In this document: one piece after another, positions 42,332-49,782 of the stretch
Position numbering within the stretch: the first letter of the stretch is position 1
Layout: each line of letters begins with the position of its first letter
From: Deinococcus sp. QL22
GTDB taxonomy: Bacteria; Deinococcota; Deinococci; Deinococcales; Deinococcaceae
Assembly (NCBI RefSeq): GCF_023370075.1
Contig: NZ_CP097149.1
Span: 1,574,501 to 1,638,500 of the forward strand
Direction: 5' to 3'
DNA length: 64,000 nucleotides
Notes under the pieces: generated by a model
What the model saw: the letters and a program-made list of their open reading frames with translations, nothing else
What the model was told of the DNA's origin: nothing
The model's database searches: none
Position numbers and translations under genes: made by a program

Positions 42332-43146
42332 ATGACGATGACTGAGCAAGGCGTGACGCCACTGGCCCCGGAAGAACAAGAGACCCTCATGCGGCTTGAA
42401 GCTGTGGTGCGGCAAGGCTGGGCGGGGTTTATCAGTGTCGGAAAAGCCCTGCTGAGCATCCGGGATGCTCGCCTCTACCGTGCCGAGTACAAGACGTTTG
42501 GTGACTATTCCGAACAGGTGTGGAGTTGGTCTCGCCAGCGGGCGCAGCAGTTGATGGACGCAGCGGAAACCAGCCACACGCTGACAACCATTGGTTTACG
42601 CTCAGAGAACGAACGGCAGGCCCGCGAGTACAAGGACGCGGCCAAAGTGGTGGCGACTCTGGAACCCGAACTGCAGGTGGCTGTGGCCACGTATTTGAAG
42701 ACGGCCACCGGCAGCGAGCGGCCCAGCACGAGTCAAGTGAAAGCAGCGGCAGAGGTGGCAGCGGCCATTGATGCACACGGCACGGTGGCGCATCCAGATA
42801 CCGGCACAGAGGTGCCCTTCTATGCTCTGACCGGGGAACAGCGGGCGACTGCACCACTGGAACGTATGAACGGCTGAAGCGGCAGGAAGGCCACATCCAA
42901 ACCAGCATCCAACAGACCAACAGCACCGGGAAAGGGGGCTGGGCGGATTGGTGCCCGAACTATGCCCAGCAGCAACTGACAGACACCCAGGAGCTGCGGA
43001 TCGTGGTCAAGAAGGACACCAGCGGGAACGTTCAGGTGCAGGCCTTGATCTTCGATTCGGAATCACATGCCACTGTCGCATATGGAGATATGGCCCCCTA
43101 CCTGAAGAAAGCCGTGATGAACTTGGTCGAAGAGGTCAAGGGGTGA
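42332..43146 (+). pseudogene. Hypothetical phage DNA-metabolism gene with a frameshift
   Basis: GGAG lies 6 nt before the ATG. Codons 1-180 encode a helical protein (GWAGFISVGKALLSIRDARL; KTFGDYSEQVWSWSRQRAQQ) like the ParB/KorB-type 'DUF3102' region used by phage proteins to bind DNA. The first frame stops at 42,877; a second frame continues from about 42,850 (TYERLKRQEGHIQTSIQQ ... KKAVMNLVEEVKG). The domain name is tentative. Confidence 0.5.
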
Positions 43147-43148
43147 CG

Positions 43149-43382
43149 CTAAAGCAAGCGGTACAGGGCATAGCCCACCCGTTCAAAATCGTCATAGCCC
43201 GATGTGTGGTTCGGAGCATTTCGACACATCTTCGAACTCACCTGCGTCCGAATCGTCGAGACGGAGTATTTGGTGCGGTTGGCACGCATCGCATCCAGCA
43301 ATTCGCTGACATGAAACGTTTTGGACGTCCGGTCTTCCACCAACGCCTTGGCGGTTTTGAGGGCTTCGTCGCGGCAGGTCAT
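43149..43382 (-). CDS. DUF7669-like small protein, copy 1
   Basis: 77 residues: MTCRDEALKTAKALVEDRTS, a helix-turn-helix-like centre (FHVSELLDAMRANRTKYSVS; TIRTQVSSKMCRN) and YDDFERVGYALYRLL. The pattern matches the short winged-helix-type domain often labelled DUF7669. It is a paralogue of the gene at 44,133 and flanks the RusA gene with it. Likely a nucleic-acid binding accessory protein; that is inference. Confidence 0.6.
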   Translation of the reverse strand: MTCRDEALKTAKALVEDRTSKTFHVSELLDAMRANRTKYSVSTIRTQVSSKMCRNAPNHTSGYDDFERVGYALYRLL

Positions 43383-43417
43383 GGGCGTAATTTGATCCGA
43401 TTGGTGGGTCAGTAATC

Positions 43418-43999
43418 GTGGTCAAAACCTCTCTCGCTTGGCAGGCACGTTTTCCGAGCCTCGCGCACGTCGAGCGCTATCTGAGCAGCATTGCTGACCC
43501 GACGGTGCGGGCCAACACCCGGCTGAAGTTGGGCCTGCTGGAAGCGCTCCAGCCAGTACTCGAAACGAGTCCACCCGCAACCTTGACCTTCACCCTGCCT
43601 TACCCGCCTTCTCTGAATAGCATCTGGCGTTCGATCCTCGTGCGCTTCACGCCGAAGAATCCGAACGCCGTCCCGTACCGGGTCAAAGTCCTGCTGAGCG
43701 AGGAGGGTCGCAACTACCGTAAAGCCGTCATCTCGTGCGTGCAGAACGATGGGCAGCCCACGACCCCACCCGGTGCGCGGCTGGCCCTGCTGCTGATCGT
43801 CTCGCCGCCAGATCTGCGGAAACGCGACCTCAGCAACATCCCCAAAGCCTTGGAAGATGCCCTGACCCATGCAGGCGTCTGGGCGGATGACTCGCTGATC
43901 GATGTGCTGACCGTGCGGCGTGCCCCGGTGCATCCCGGTGGGCGGGCCATGGTGCAGATCACACCGTTGACCACCACGCTCTTTGCCGGTGGCGCGTGA
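43418..43999 (+). CDS. RusA-family Holliday junction resolvase
   Basis: 193 residues; an N-terminal extension of ~55 precedes the RusA fold. Fold marks: LPYPPSLNSIWR, RDLSNIPKALEDALTHAGVWADDSLID with the catalytic Asp residues, and the MVQITP strand. RusA resolves Holliday junctions before packaging. It is one of the few intact phage enzymes here. GTG start without a strong ribosome binding site. Confidence 0.85.
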   Translation: MVKTSLAWQARFPSLAHVERYLSSIADPTVRANTRLKLGLLEALQPVLETSPPATLTFTLPYPPSLNSIWRSILVRFTPKNPNAVPYRVKVLLSEEGRNYRKAVISCVQNDGQPTTPPGARLALLLIVSPPDLRKRDLSNIPKALEDALTHAGVWADDSLIDVLTVRRAPVHPGGRAMVQITPLTTTLFAGGA

Positions 44000-44016
44000 A
44001 ACTCAGGAGGGAGCGG

Positions 44017-44130
44017 ATGCCGAACAATGCCGAACAGTCACAACTTGACGTGACAGCAACTGACATCAACTCGAGCGCTCCTAAGATCGTTGCGGTCGTG
44101 CTGGCCCACATGAGCGAGGCAAGAGGATGA
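44017..44130 (+). CDS. Small protein of 37 aa after RusA
   Basis: AGGAGG lies 6 nt before the ATG, in the expected place after RusA. The peptide (MPNNAEQSQLDVTATDINSS...) is helical at its end. Its stop is 2 nt from the stop of the convergent DUF7669-like gene. No family recognised. Confidence 0.4.
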   Translation: MPNNAEQSQLDVTATDINSSAPKIVAVVLAHMSEARG

Positions 44131-44132
44131 GG

Positions 44133-44369
44133 CTACAGCAAGCGGTAACGGCCCCGCGCCACCCGTTCAAAGTCTGGATATTTGCCCGCACCCTGGCCCA
44201 CTGCGTTCTGGCACATCTCGCTGGCCACATGACGCCGAATGGTGGTGTCGAGGTGTTGGGTGCCCTTGGCGCGCATGGCGGCTACCACGTCTTGAGCGGA
44301 AAACGTTCCGTCTGCTTGTTGTTTGCTCAGCTTGCGAGCCACAGCAAGAATTTCATCACGGCACATCAT
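44133..44369 (-). CDS. DUF7669-like small protein, copy 2
   Basis: 78 residues: MMCRDEILAVARKLSKQQAD, FSAQDVVAAMRAKGTQHLDT, TIRRHVASEMCQN and PDFERVARGRYRLL. Same domain and length as the copy at 43,149 with roughly 40% identity by eye. Minus strand, against the phage genes. Confidence 0.6.
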   Translation of the reverse strand: MMCRDEILAVARKLSKQQADGTFSAQDVVAAMRAKGTQHLDTTIRRHVASEMCQNAVGQGAGKYPDFERVARGRYRLL

Positions 44370-44467
44370 CCCTGTATTGTGCCTCAGCCGGTGGGCCAGT
44401 GACGCAGTCAGGGATCTCTATGAGCTTGACGGAAGTAGGCTCCGTGAGTGGGCATCAGGCGACAAAG

Positions 44468-44626
44468 CTAGGGCAGCTTTTTACTTGTCACTGCGCCAAG
44501 AGCTGCTCCCAGACTGACCCCGAGAGCCACACCCATTCCGATGTTGTCAAAGACGACGCCCAGACTTGTTCCGATCGCCACACCGATGGCCAACCACAAC
44601 GTAAACGCTTCTCGCTTTGTCTTCAT
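44468..44626 (-). CDS. Small glycine-zipper membrane protein, 52 aa
   Basis: MKTKREAFTLWLAIGVAIGT begins a protein with two hydrophobic segments containing GxxxG spacing (GVALGVSLGAALGAV) and a basic end. Start chosen because TAAGCT lies 7 nt upstream (leaderless). Such proteins pack tightly in membranes; small phage cargo proteins often look like this. Function unknown. Confidence 0.5.
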   Translation of the reverse strand: MKTKREAFTLWLAIGVAIGTSLGVVFDNIGMGVALGVSLGAALGAVTSKKLP

Positions 44627-44709
44627 AAGGCCGAGCTTACACCTCGCAGGCATGAGTGCCGCCTGGTTTTACCTGCCCTTCTGGCGTTCGGGCGTTGGCA
44701 GGTGCTGCA

Positions 44710-45303
44710 ATGACCCTTATCCTTTCCCGCCTACAGGAGGCGCACTTGACGAACTCAACCAAACGCGCCCGCGCCTTCCGGGTACAGGGTGAACGCCCTG
44801 AGATTGACCGCTTCTTGGCCGAGCGCACCCAGCAGCAGGCCGCCCGCCAGTATGCCGAGGCGTGGCATCAGGCCTTGAGACTGTGGCGCGTGCGCGTGCC
44901 GGTGATCTTGCGCCCCACTTTGCCTTATAGCAGGGGTGGGCTGGATCCCATCAGCACGCTGGGAGAATTCCTGCCGGATCAGAAGACCGCGCTCATCACG
45001 CCGATGGGAGAGGTGCGCGAGGGGGAAGCAGTGGCGCACATTGCCCAGATGCAGCTGAGTGGGGTGCCAGATCAGGTCGTACTGGCGGGCTTTCTGGAGC
45101 GGTACAGCCGCAGCAAGCCCACGCCTGTCAGTTTGAGTCACCCACGTGGCGGGTGGGCTTGGCCGCGTGCCCGGAGCGCCGCCTACGCTGTGGCAGCACT
45201 GTCGCTCGCTGCACGCTTGGGGGATCCGCACGCGCAGTTAACGGAATACCTGCGGGCCTGCCGCCTCGCCTTCGGATCAGATGTTGCAGAAATACCTACT
45301 TGA
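44710..45303 (+). CDS. Hypothetical phage protein, 197 aa
   Basis: AGGTG lies 6 nt before the ATG. Mostly helical with repeated Arg/Gln/Ala-rich segments (ERTQQQAARQYAEAWHQALR) and a WPRARSAAYAVAALSLAARLG helix. Ends the early module; a terminator follows. No domain recognised. Confidence 0.5.
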   Translation: MTLILSRLQEAHLTNSTKRARAFRVQGERPEIDRFLAERTQQQAARQYAEAWHQALRLWRVRVPVILRPTLPYSRGGLDPISTLGEFLPDQKTALITPMGEVREGEAVAHIAQMQLSGVPDQVVLAGFLERYSRSKPTPVSLSHPRGGWAWPRARSAAYAVAALSLAARLGDPHAQLTEYLRACRLAFGSDVAEIPT

Positions 45304-45354
45304 CGCTAGTGTATGTGTAGTCTCAAATTCTTGACTCAATTCAAACGTCCAGAT

Positions 45355-45374
45355 CGCCCTTCGGGGCGTTTTTT
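45355..45374 (+). terminator. Terminator with UUCG tetraloop
   Basis: CGCCC-TTCG-GGGCG followed by six T. Confidence 0.8.
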
Positions 45375-45468
45375 GTTGCCGTTCTGATCCGCCATTCACT
45401 CTCGGAGGAATCACCATGCCTAAGACCCGCGCTAAGTTCTATTGCAGCTCTGTCACGCTCGCCTCTAG

Positions 45469-46342
45469 AAGCTGTCCGTTAAGCGAACGTAGTTTGGCTA
45501 TCGGAGTTTGATCCCAGCAGAATAGTTGGGTGACCCGCCGTGCTTCCCCCAGTGACATTGACGAAGACATGTATCACTTCAGGGTGCCGTATTTGGTGTG
45601 AAAGCCAGAACATGCGGCGCAGCGAAAGTATCCGCTACGTGAGGGGTTGAATGCGCTGTTTTGGATGGCCCGGACGGGGAGTCAGTGGGCCTATTTGCCA
45701 CATGATGTTCCACCGTACAAGATCGTCCATGAGCAGGCGATGCGTTGGTTTGAGCGGGGGTGTTTTGAGACGCTGCGCCATGATTTGCGCCTCCTGACGC
45801 GTCAGGAGGCACTGAAGAACAACGAACCCACGGTGGCGATCATCGACAGCCGAACGTTGCAAAGCACGCCAGAGAGCGGCCACCGAGCCGGATATGATGG
45901 TGGCAAGAAGCGTCACGGCACCAAAATTCATAGGGCTGTCGATACGCTGGGCAACCTCATCACGGTGCTGGCAACCCCAGCCAATGAACAAGACCGGGCA
46001 CAGGTCCGTGACCTGTGCCGCCACGTTCAGGACGTGACCGGAACGAACGTCGAAGTGGTCTACGCCGATCAAGGGTATACGGGCGATCAAACCGCTCTGG
46101 ATGCCGCAGAGCGAGGGGTTGAACGACAAGTCATCCAACGGCCCAGCGGGAAAACGGGAGTTATCTTGCTCCCCCAACGCTGGATGGTCGAACGCTCGTT
46201 TGCTTGGACATCCCGGTTTCGACGTCTTGGAAGAGATTTGGAACCGTTGTCTTCCACCCTCATCGGCTTTCACTTCGTTGCAGGCTGCCTTCTGCTCCTG
46301 AACACACGTCATCCGATTTTCGGTTCGCTTGCCGGATAGCTT
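45469..46342 (+). mobile_element. IS5-family insertion sequence, ~874 bp
   Basis: Imperfect inverted ends (AAGCTGTCCGTTAAGCGAAC and AAGCTATCCGGCAAGCGAAC) flanked by CTAG on both sides (45,465-45,468; 46,343-46,346), a YTAR-type target. It differs from the IS at 34,172 in ends and transposase, so it is a different IS. Confidence 0.8.
45530..46339 (+). pseudogene. IS5-family transposase with a TGA near the start
   Basis: Begins MTRRASPSDIDEDMYHFRVP; TGA at 45,599-45,601 (possibly from TGG), then an open frame with [20 protein letters not shown], the first Asp in [14 protein letters not shown], the second in [11 protein letters not shown] and the Glu in [16 protein letters not shown]. Translation from an internal TTG at 45,647 would lack ~40 N-terminal residues. 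Confidence 0.75.
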
Positions 46343-46603
46343 CTAGTGATCCGGCATTTGGGGAAGTCGGTCAAGCTTCACCCCATCACGAGCGGCTCTG
46401 AGGAGAACAAAGAGTTCCGGAACCACACGCCCGCTGGTGAGATCACCATGAATATCAGCGAGCCTGATGCGGCTAAGAACTTTGAGCCGGGCAAAGAGTT
46501 CTACGTAGATTTCACTCCTGTTGACGGAAGTGGGGTGCGCTATCTCTGCGGATCAAGCCGGAGTGCTGAACGAGAGGGCGCGTTAGAACATCTCTCCGAG
46601 CAT

Positions 46604-46683
46604 AGGCCGTTAACTCAGCTCGGTAGAGTGCCAATCTCCAAAACTGGATGACGGATCGGGTTCGAATCTCCCACGGCCTGCCA
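46604..46683 (+). tRNA. tRNA-Trp-like gene (CCA anticodon), probably degenerate
   Basis: Acceptor AGGCCGT/ACGGCCT is perfect, discriminator G and CCA are encoded, and the anticodon loop CTCCAAA gives CCA (Trp), as in bacterial tRNA-Trp. Flaws: a mismatch in the anticodon stem, a poorly paired T-stem and about three extra bases in the variable/T region (80 nt total). Probably a phage tRNA that is decaying. Confidence 0.6.
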
Positions 46684-46699
46684 AACCTTTCGGCTGATG

Positions 46700-46795
46700 G
46701 TGACGAGACCATTGCGTTATACAGTGGGTTTACTCCACAACTTAGGCCGACCGGGTGAAGTCGGCGGGCAGCCTCGCCACCAGCGGGGCTTTTTG
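46700..46795 (+). ncRNA. Repeated two-hairpin element, type A copy 1
   Basis: GTGACG, then TTATACAGT, then hairpin GCCGAC/GTCGGC (46,746-46,765) and hairpin AGCCTCGC/GCGGGGCT (46,770-46,790) with TTTT. Looks like a promoter plus a ~60-nt structured RNA with its own terminator. The T-run ends 5 nt from the stop of the convergent gene. Could instead be only a terminator cassette. Confidence 0.4.
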
Positions 46796-46799
46796 AGCG

Positions 46800-47072
46800 T
46801 TACCTGCGCCTGTCCCGAGCATTCGTTCGGTTTCGTTGAGCAATCAACGGCGTCATCAGGTGCCACAAATCATCGACTGTCTCTCGAGTGAGCAGCTCGG
46901 CGGGCTCCGTCTGACGCACCATCCACTCGAAACGTCCCTGTAAAGTCCACTGCCCGTGTTCTGTCCAGCACGTGACCTCGACCCCTTGTTGCTGTAGAGC
47001 GACGACGGTGGGGTGGGCCCATGGCGGCAGGGAAGCCAGTGCTTCTTTTAAGGGAATCTCAAGAGATGTCAT
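46800..47072 (-). CDS. Hypothetical small protein, paralogue of the gene at 50,181
   Basis: About 90 residues from MTSLEIPLKEALASLPPWAH; a longer start at 47,144 is possible. Conserved with its paralogue: IPLxEALAxLP, VALQQQGVEVTCW, the WTLQGRFE strand and DDLWHLM. Beta-strands between two helices; no family recognised. Minus strand, in the small-gene zone. Confidence 0.55.
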   Translation of the reverse strand: MTSLEIPLKEALASLPPWAHPTVVALQQQGVEVTCWTEHGQWTLQGRFEWMVRQTEPAELLTRETVDDLWHLMTPLIAQRNRTNARDRRR

Positions 47073-47204
47073 TCCTTCAGAGTGCGCGTTGTCCGTGCTA
47101 AAGATTGCGAGGCAATCCTTTTTGGACGGGTGGCTCTCCCTCACTGGGCTGTTTGTCGTAGGAGCCAGCGTTCACGGAGTGCCATTCCTCACACGCCGTG
47201 AGCT

Positions 47205-47210
47205 TAAACT
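47205..47210 (+). promoter_or_regulatory. -10 box of the 73-aa gene (leaderless)
   Basis: TAAACT, 6 nt before the ATG. Confidence 0.45.
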
Positions 47211-47216
47211 CATGTC

Positions 47217-47438
47217 ATGACACCGAAACTGCGCATCATCCAAACGAACGGCGAACAGCTCGTAGTCAAATCCCCCAGCGAAGAATTCGTTGCTGAAGCC
47301 CAGAAGGCCTTGAGTACCCAGAAGGGGGTCTTGATCTTTGAGAAGAATGGGTGGGTGCACCATCTCTCTGGCAGCCACATCATTCGGTTGGAGCTGTCGC
47401 AAGAGCACGATGACCAAGAGGATGAGACAGACAGCTGA
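47217..47438 (+). CDS. Hypothetical small protein, 73 aa
   Basis: MTPKLRIIQTNGEQLVVKSP, a helical middle, the strand VLIFEKNGWVHHLSGSHIIR and an acidic tail (EHDDQEDETD). Leaderless start after TAAACT. The only plus-strand gene among the minus-strand small genes here. Function unknown. Confidence 0.55.
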   Translation: MTPKLRIIQTNGEQLVVKSPSEEFVAEAQKALSTQKGVLIFEKNGWVHHLSGSHIIRLELSQEHDDQEDETDS

Positions 47439-47463
47439 TGGTGATCGCAGGGATAACGTTCCT

Positions 47464-47560
47464 GTGACGGGTTCACCTCTACAGTAGGCGCATCCCCAAC
47501 AACTTATGCCGACCAGGTGAAGTCGGTGGGCAGCCTCGCAGATGATCGCGGGGCTTTTTG
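47464..47560 (+). ncRNA. Repeated two-hairpin element, type A copy 2
   Basis: GTGACG, TACAGT/TAGGCG, hairpin GCCGAC/GTCGGT (47,508-47,527), hairpin AGCCTCGC/GCGGGGCT (47,532-47,555), TTTTT. About 85-90% identical to copy 1 over the hairpin part. Ends 14 nt before the stop of the convergent 92-aa gene. Confidence 0.4.
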
Positions 47561-47573
47561 CTGATCCAGTGTG

Positions 47574-47852
47574 TCAGTTCATCAACGGATCTGAAGGCAC
47601 TTGTTCAGAACGGTTCTCCATCGTCTGGAGTGCTTGCCTCAATTTTTCAAGCTCAGCGCTCAGGCGCTCTGCACTTTCTTGAAGGTCAGCGCGAATCGAA
47701 TCTGCTCCCTTCCCCAACACAGCTTCTACCCCTGTTGGATTTGGCATAGACGGAAAGACGGGGTGAGACAAGATGCGGGCGGAAATTATCTCATATTCCT
47801 TCACCAGTTCAGCCAGCTCCTGCCCCAACTGCGCCAACGATTTTTCTTCCAT
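47574..47852 (-). CDS. Hypothetical coiled-coil small protein, 92 aa
   Basis: Two long heptad-rich helices (LAQLGQELAELVKEYEII; DLQESAERLSAELEKLRQAL) joined by a Pro/Gly segment. TAGGCT lies 5 nt and GAGGG directly before the ATG. Function unknown. Confidence 0.55.
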   Translation of the reverse strand: MEEKSLAQLGQELAELVKEYEIISARILSHPVFPSMPNPTGVEAVLGKGADSIRADLQESAERLSAELEKLRQALQTMENRSEQVPSDPLMN

Positions 47853-47889
47853 CCCTCAGCCTACCAATCACAGCATCTGAGACATTCCC

Positions 47890-47962
47890 CTGACGTTCTC
47901 TCGCTAGACTCTCCGTATCCCAAACAATTCAAGTTGTGCCCGCCGACTGTGGCGGTTTTTTT
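47890..47962 (+). ncRNA. Repeated hairpin element, type B copy 1
   Basis: ATTCCCCTGACG, TAGACT (47,905-47,910), then CAAACAATTCAAGTTGTGCC and hairpin CCGCC-GACTGT-GGCGG with seven T. The 40-nt block from CAAACAATTC to the hairpin is repeated nearly exactly at 48,402. Would give a ~45-nt RNA if transcribed from TAGACT. Confidence 0.4.
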
Positions 47963-47990
47963 CTTGCCCCCGTCCTCGTCCAGCCGGTCA

Positions 47991-48329
47991 TCAAGAGTTG
48001 AGGCTTGGAATCACTTGGAGGCCATACATTTCCAGTTGGGTGGCGGCATCACTGAGGGCCGTGACCACCACCGCCGCTTCATCTGTGCTGTACCGCCTGT
48101 ACTCCACCAAGATTTCATCGTTGTGGTACACGGCAAAGGTGTAGAACTCGCTGGCCTGGACATTCCACCCCATTAAGCTCATTTGCTGTTGAAGGAGGCG
48201 GGGGTCTCTATTCAAGGGATCAATCCAGTGGGCTGTGACGCCGAGAGCTTTCATCTTCTGCCAGACCTCAGCGGTAAGGCCAGTGAGGGACATTTCCCAC
48301 CTGGCATTGAATTCCTCCAAAAGCGTCAT
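47991..48329 (-). CDS. Hypothetical small protein, 112 aa
   Basis: Clear GGAGG 7 nt before the ATG. Helical N-terminus (MTLLEEFNARWEMSLTGLTA), beta-strands (FYTFAVYHNDEILVEYRRYS) and a helical end. No domain recognised. Minus strand; its upstream region contains type B element 2 in the opposite direction. Confidence 0.55.
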   Translation of the reverse strand: MTLLEEFNARWEMSLTGLTAEVWQKMKALGVTAHWIDPLNRDPRLLQQQMSLMGWNVQASEFYTFAVYHNDEILVEYRRYSTDEAAVVVTALSDAATQLEMYGLQVIPSLNS

Positions 48330-48371
48330 AGTTCAACCTCCCGAGATCTGACCAGAATAGGTGACATTCCT

Positions 48372-48444
48372 GTGACGACTTCTCAGTAGGCTTTCTTCAT
48401 CCCAAACAATTCAAGTTGTGCCCGCCGACTGTGGCGGGTTTTTT
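48372..48444 (+). ncRNA. Repeated hairpin element, type B copy 2
   Basis: ATTCCTGTGACG, TAGGCT (48,387-48,392), CAAACAATTCAAGTTGTGCC and hairpin CCCGCC-GACTGT-GGCGGG with six T. The T-run overlaps the stop codon of the convergent 93-aa gene. Confidence 0.4.
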
Positions 48445-48724
48445 ACTCTTCCGGGAGTGCATCTATCTTTGTCAACAAGGGCAAGGCACTTTCGTAGGCC
48501 GCCTCAAAGAGCTGTTCTACATCCTGCCCAACATGGGTGGACACCAAGGTGTCGCCATTCATCAGTTCGGTCACCAGGTGTTCGCCCAGGGGTTGGGGCT
48601 CACCGTCTTTCACCTGAACTTGTACGGAGAGCCCATGGCGCTTCAGATGACCCAAGAGCTCCCGATTTTCTGGACTTAAAGCGACGTACCACGCCTTCTC
48701 TATTCCATGGGGGTATCTCGACAT
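48443..48724 (-). CDS. Hypothetical small protein, 93 aa
   Basis: MSRYPHGIEKAWYVALSPEN, then alternating strands and helices (LSVQVQVKDGEPQPLGEHLV), acidic. No clear ribosome binding site. Function unknown. Confidence 0.5.
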   Translation of the reverse strand: MSRYPHGIEKAWYVALSPENRELLGHLKRHGLSVQVQVKDGEPQPLGEHLVTELMNGDTLVSTHVGQDVEQLFEAAYESALPLLTKIDALPEE

Positions 48725-48827
48725 TATTCACCACACTCAGGAAGGTGATTTATGTGGGTCAGCTCTCATGACAGAGAGGCAGAAAGCGAGTGGTGATTAA
48801 GATTTATCTCAGTTCAGAGCAATGATC

Positions 48828-48849
48828 CCCACCACGGCGGTGGGTTTTT
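48828..48849 (+). terminator. Hairpin with T-run before the 80-aa gene
   Basis: CCCACC-ACGGC-GGTGGG then TTTTT, immediately followed by the ribosome binding site of the next gene. Confidence 0.6.
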
Positions 48850-48865
48850 CTTGCCCGGAGGCTCC

Positions 48866-49108
48866 ATGTTCATGCAACGGTTCCAACTGATCAGGACTGA
48901 GGATGTCAGCGGTTGCAGCGGTACCGGGGCAGTGGCTGAAGGCGTCATTTTCAGCGACGGCTCAGCGGCCATGCGCTGGAACAGGCCACCTTGCTCTACG
49001 GCTTTCTACGCCAGCATTGATGACCTGATTTTCCTGCATGGTCACGAGGGCCTCACCACGGTACAGGTGATCGACCAGCCGATCCCAGCTGAGTTCGCCA
49101 GTGGCTAA
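48866..49108 (+). CDS. Hypothetical phage protein, 80 aa
   Basis: GGAGG precedes the ATG. RFQLIRTEDVSGCSGTGAVA and EGVIFSDGSAAMRW followed by TVQVID make a small beta-barrel-like protein widely seen in phages of high-GC hosts; function unknown. The next gene starts 4 codons before its end. Confidence 0.6.
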   Translation: MFMQRFQLIRTEDVSGCSGTGAVAEGVIFSDGSAAMRWNRPPCSTAFYASIDDLIFLHGHEGLTTVQVIDQPIPAEFASG

Positions 49109-49373
49109 GAAGTCACTGAACCGTGCGGCCCGCCGTGCCCACCTCCAGCCGATTGCCGATGAGCGACGTGACTGGCTGATGGAGCAGGAAGCGCGGGGCC
49201 ACGTCCAGACCACGCCGAAACAGTGGAAGCAACGTGACCCCGCGCCCTGGTACCTGCCAGAGTTAGAGCTGGAGTGCGAGCCGTTCATGGGACTCGTGCC
49301 GAGATATCAGGCAGGGGTGATTATTCGGAAGCGGCGGTGTCCTGCCGCTCTTTGTTCTGAACGTCCTGGATAG
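49101..49373 (+). CDS. Hypothetical phage protein, probably truncated
   Basis: GTG start overlapping the previous stop. Residues 1-70 (NRAARRAHLQPIADERRDWL; HVQTTPKQWKQRDPAPWY) look genuine; the last ~18 residues are antisense to the neighbouring minus-strand gene, so the natural 3' end has probably been replaced. Function unknown. Confidence 0.4.
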   Translation: MAKKSLNRAARRAHLQPIADERRDWLMEQEARGHVQTTPKQWKQRDPAPWYLPELELECEPFMGLVPRYQAGVIIRKRRCPAALCSERPG

Positions 49374-49668
49374 CCTGAATAAGTTCGCGGGCCATTTCAT
49401 CCGAAATTTGAGACGACGGGTGTGATTTCACCACCTGATCTCCGAGCCAGCCAGCCAGAACGAATTGAGGATCACTCCCTCCGCCGACGATGTATAGGCC
49501 GACGTCATCCGCCCCAAGTTCACGGGCCTCCTGAAGAGCCGCATTGAAGAGCACATCCCCTTGGCTCAACTCCATCCCGATTTGTCTGACCCCGGTCAGG
49601 GGGTAACTATTGTCGTTCAGCCCCAAGTCAATCTCGTGGGGGTTTGAGCTTCTTTCGGTCGTTGCCAT
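49321..49668 (-). CDS. Hypothetical small protein, 115 aa
   Basis: ALQEARELGADDVGLYIVGG then DPQFVLAGWLGDQ and a helical, charged end. Leaderless start 6 nt after TAGGGT. Function unknown; one of the minus-strand cargo genes. Confidence 0.55.
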   Translation of the reverse strand: MATTERSSNPHEIDLGLNDNSYPLTGVRQIGMELSQGDVLFNAALQEARELGADDVGLYIVGGGSDPQFVLAGWLGDQVVKSHPSSQISDEMARELIQAIQDVQNKERQDTAASE

Positions 49669-49674
49669 CCCGCC

Positions 49675-49680
49675 ACCCTA
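49675..49680 (-). promoter_or_regulatory. -10 box of the 115-aa gene (leaderless)
   Basis: TAGGGT on the minus strand, 6 nt before the ATG; the same hexamer precedes two other minus-strand cargo genes. Confidence 0.45.
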
Positions 49681-49748
49681 CACCTGAGGAGGTGAACCGT
49701 ATGACCCAGCCCGAACTCACACCAGCCGCCGGATGCGGCTGAATGGTT

Positions 49749-49776
49749 GCAGGTTCGACTCCTGCCTGATCCACCA
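49749..49776 (+). other. tRNA 3'-end remnant
   Basis: A perfect T-arm (GCAGG-TTCGACT-CCTGC) is followed by CTGATCC, A and CCA, the 3' half of a tRNA acceptor. No matching 5' strand (GGATCAG) or normal anticodon arm lies upstream. It may be a decayed phage tRNA or a trace of an attachment site. Confidence 0.5.
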
Positions 49777-49782
49777 AAAATC

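Larger units (their letters stand above)
45417..46651 (+). pseudogene. Hypothetical phage gene interrupted by an IS and a frameshift
   Basis: GGAGG precedes the start MPKTRAKFYCSSVTLAS. The IS enters after 16-17 codons; the gene resumes beyond it in the sequence reading KLHPITSGSEENKEF, GEITMNISEPDAAKNFEPGK and EFYVDFTPVD. Joining the flanks leaves a +1 mismatch near 46,368, so there is also an indel. Small beta-rich proteins starting MPKTRAKFY are common in actinobacterial-type phages; function unknown. Confidence 0.6.

Noticed and set aside
46512..46712. Minus-strand frame of 66 codons
   Set aside because: Antisense to the tRNA-Trp-like gene; no ribosome binding site.
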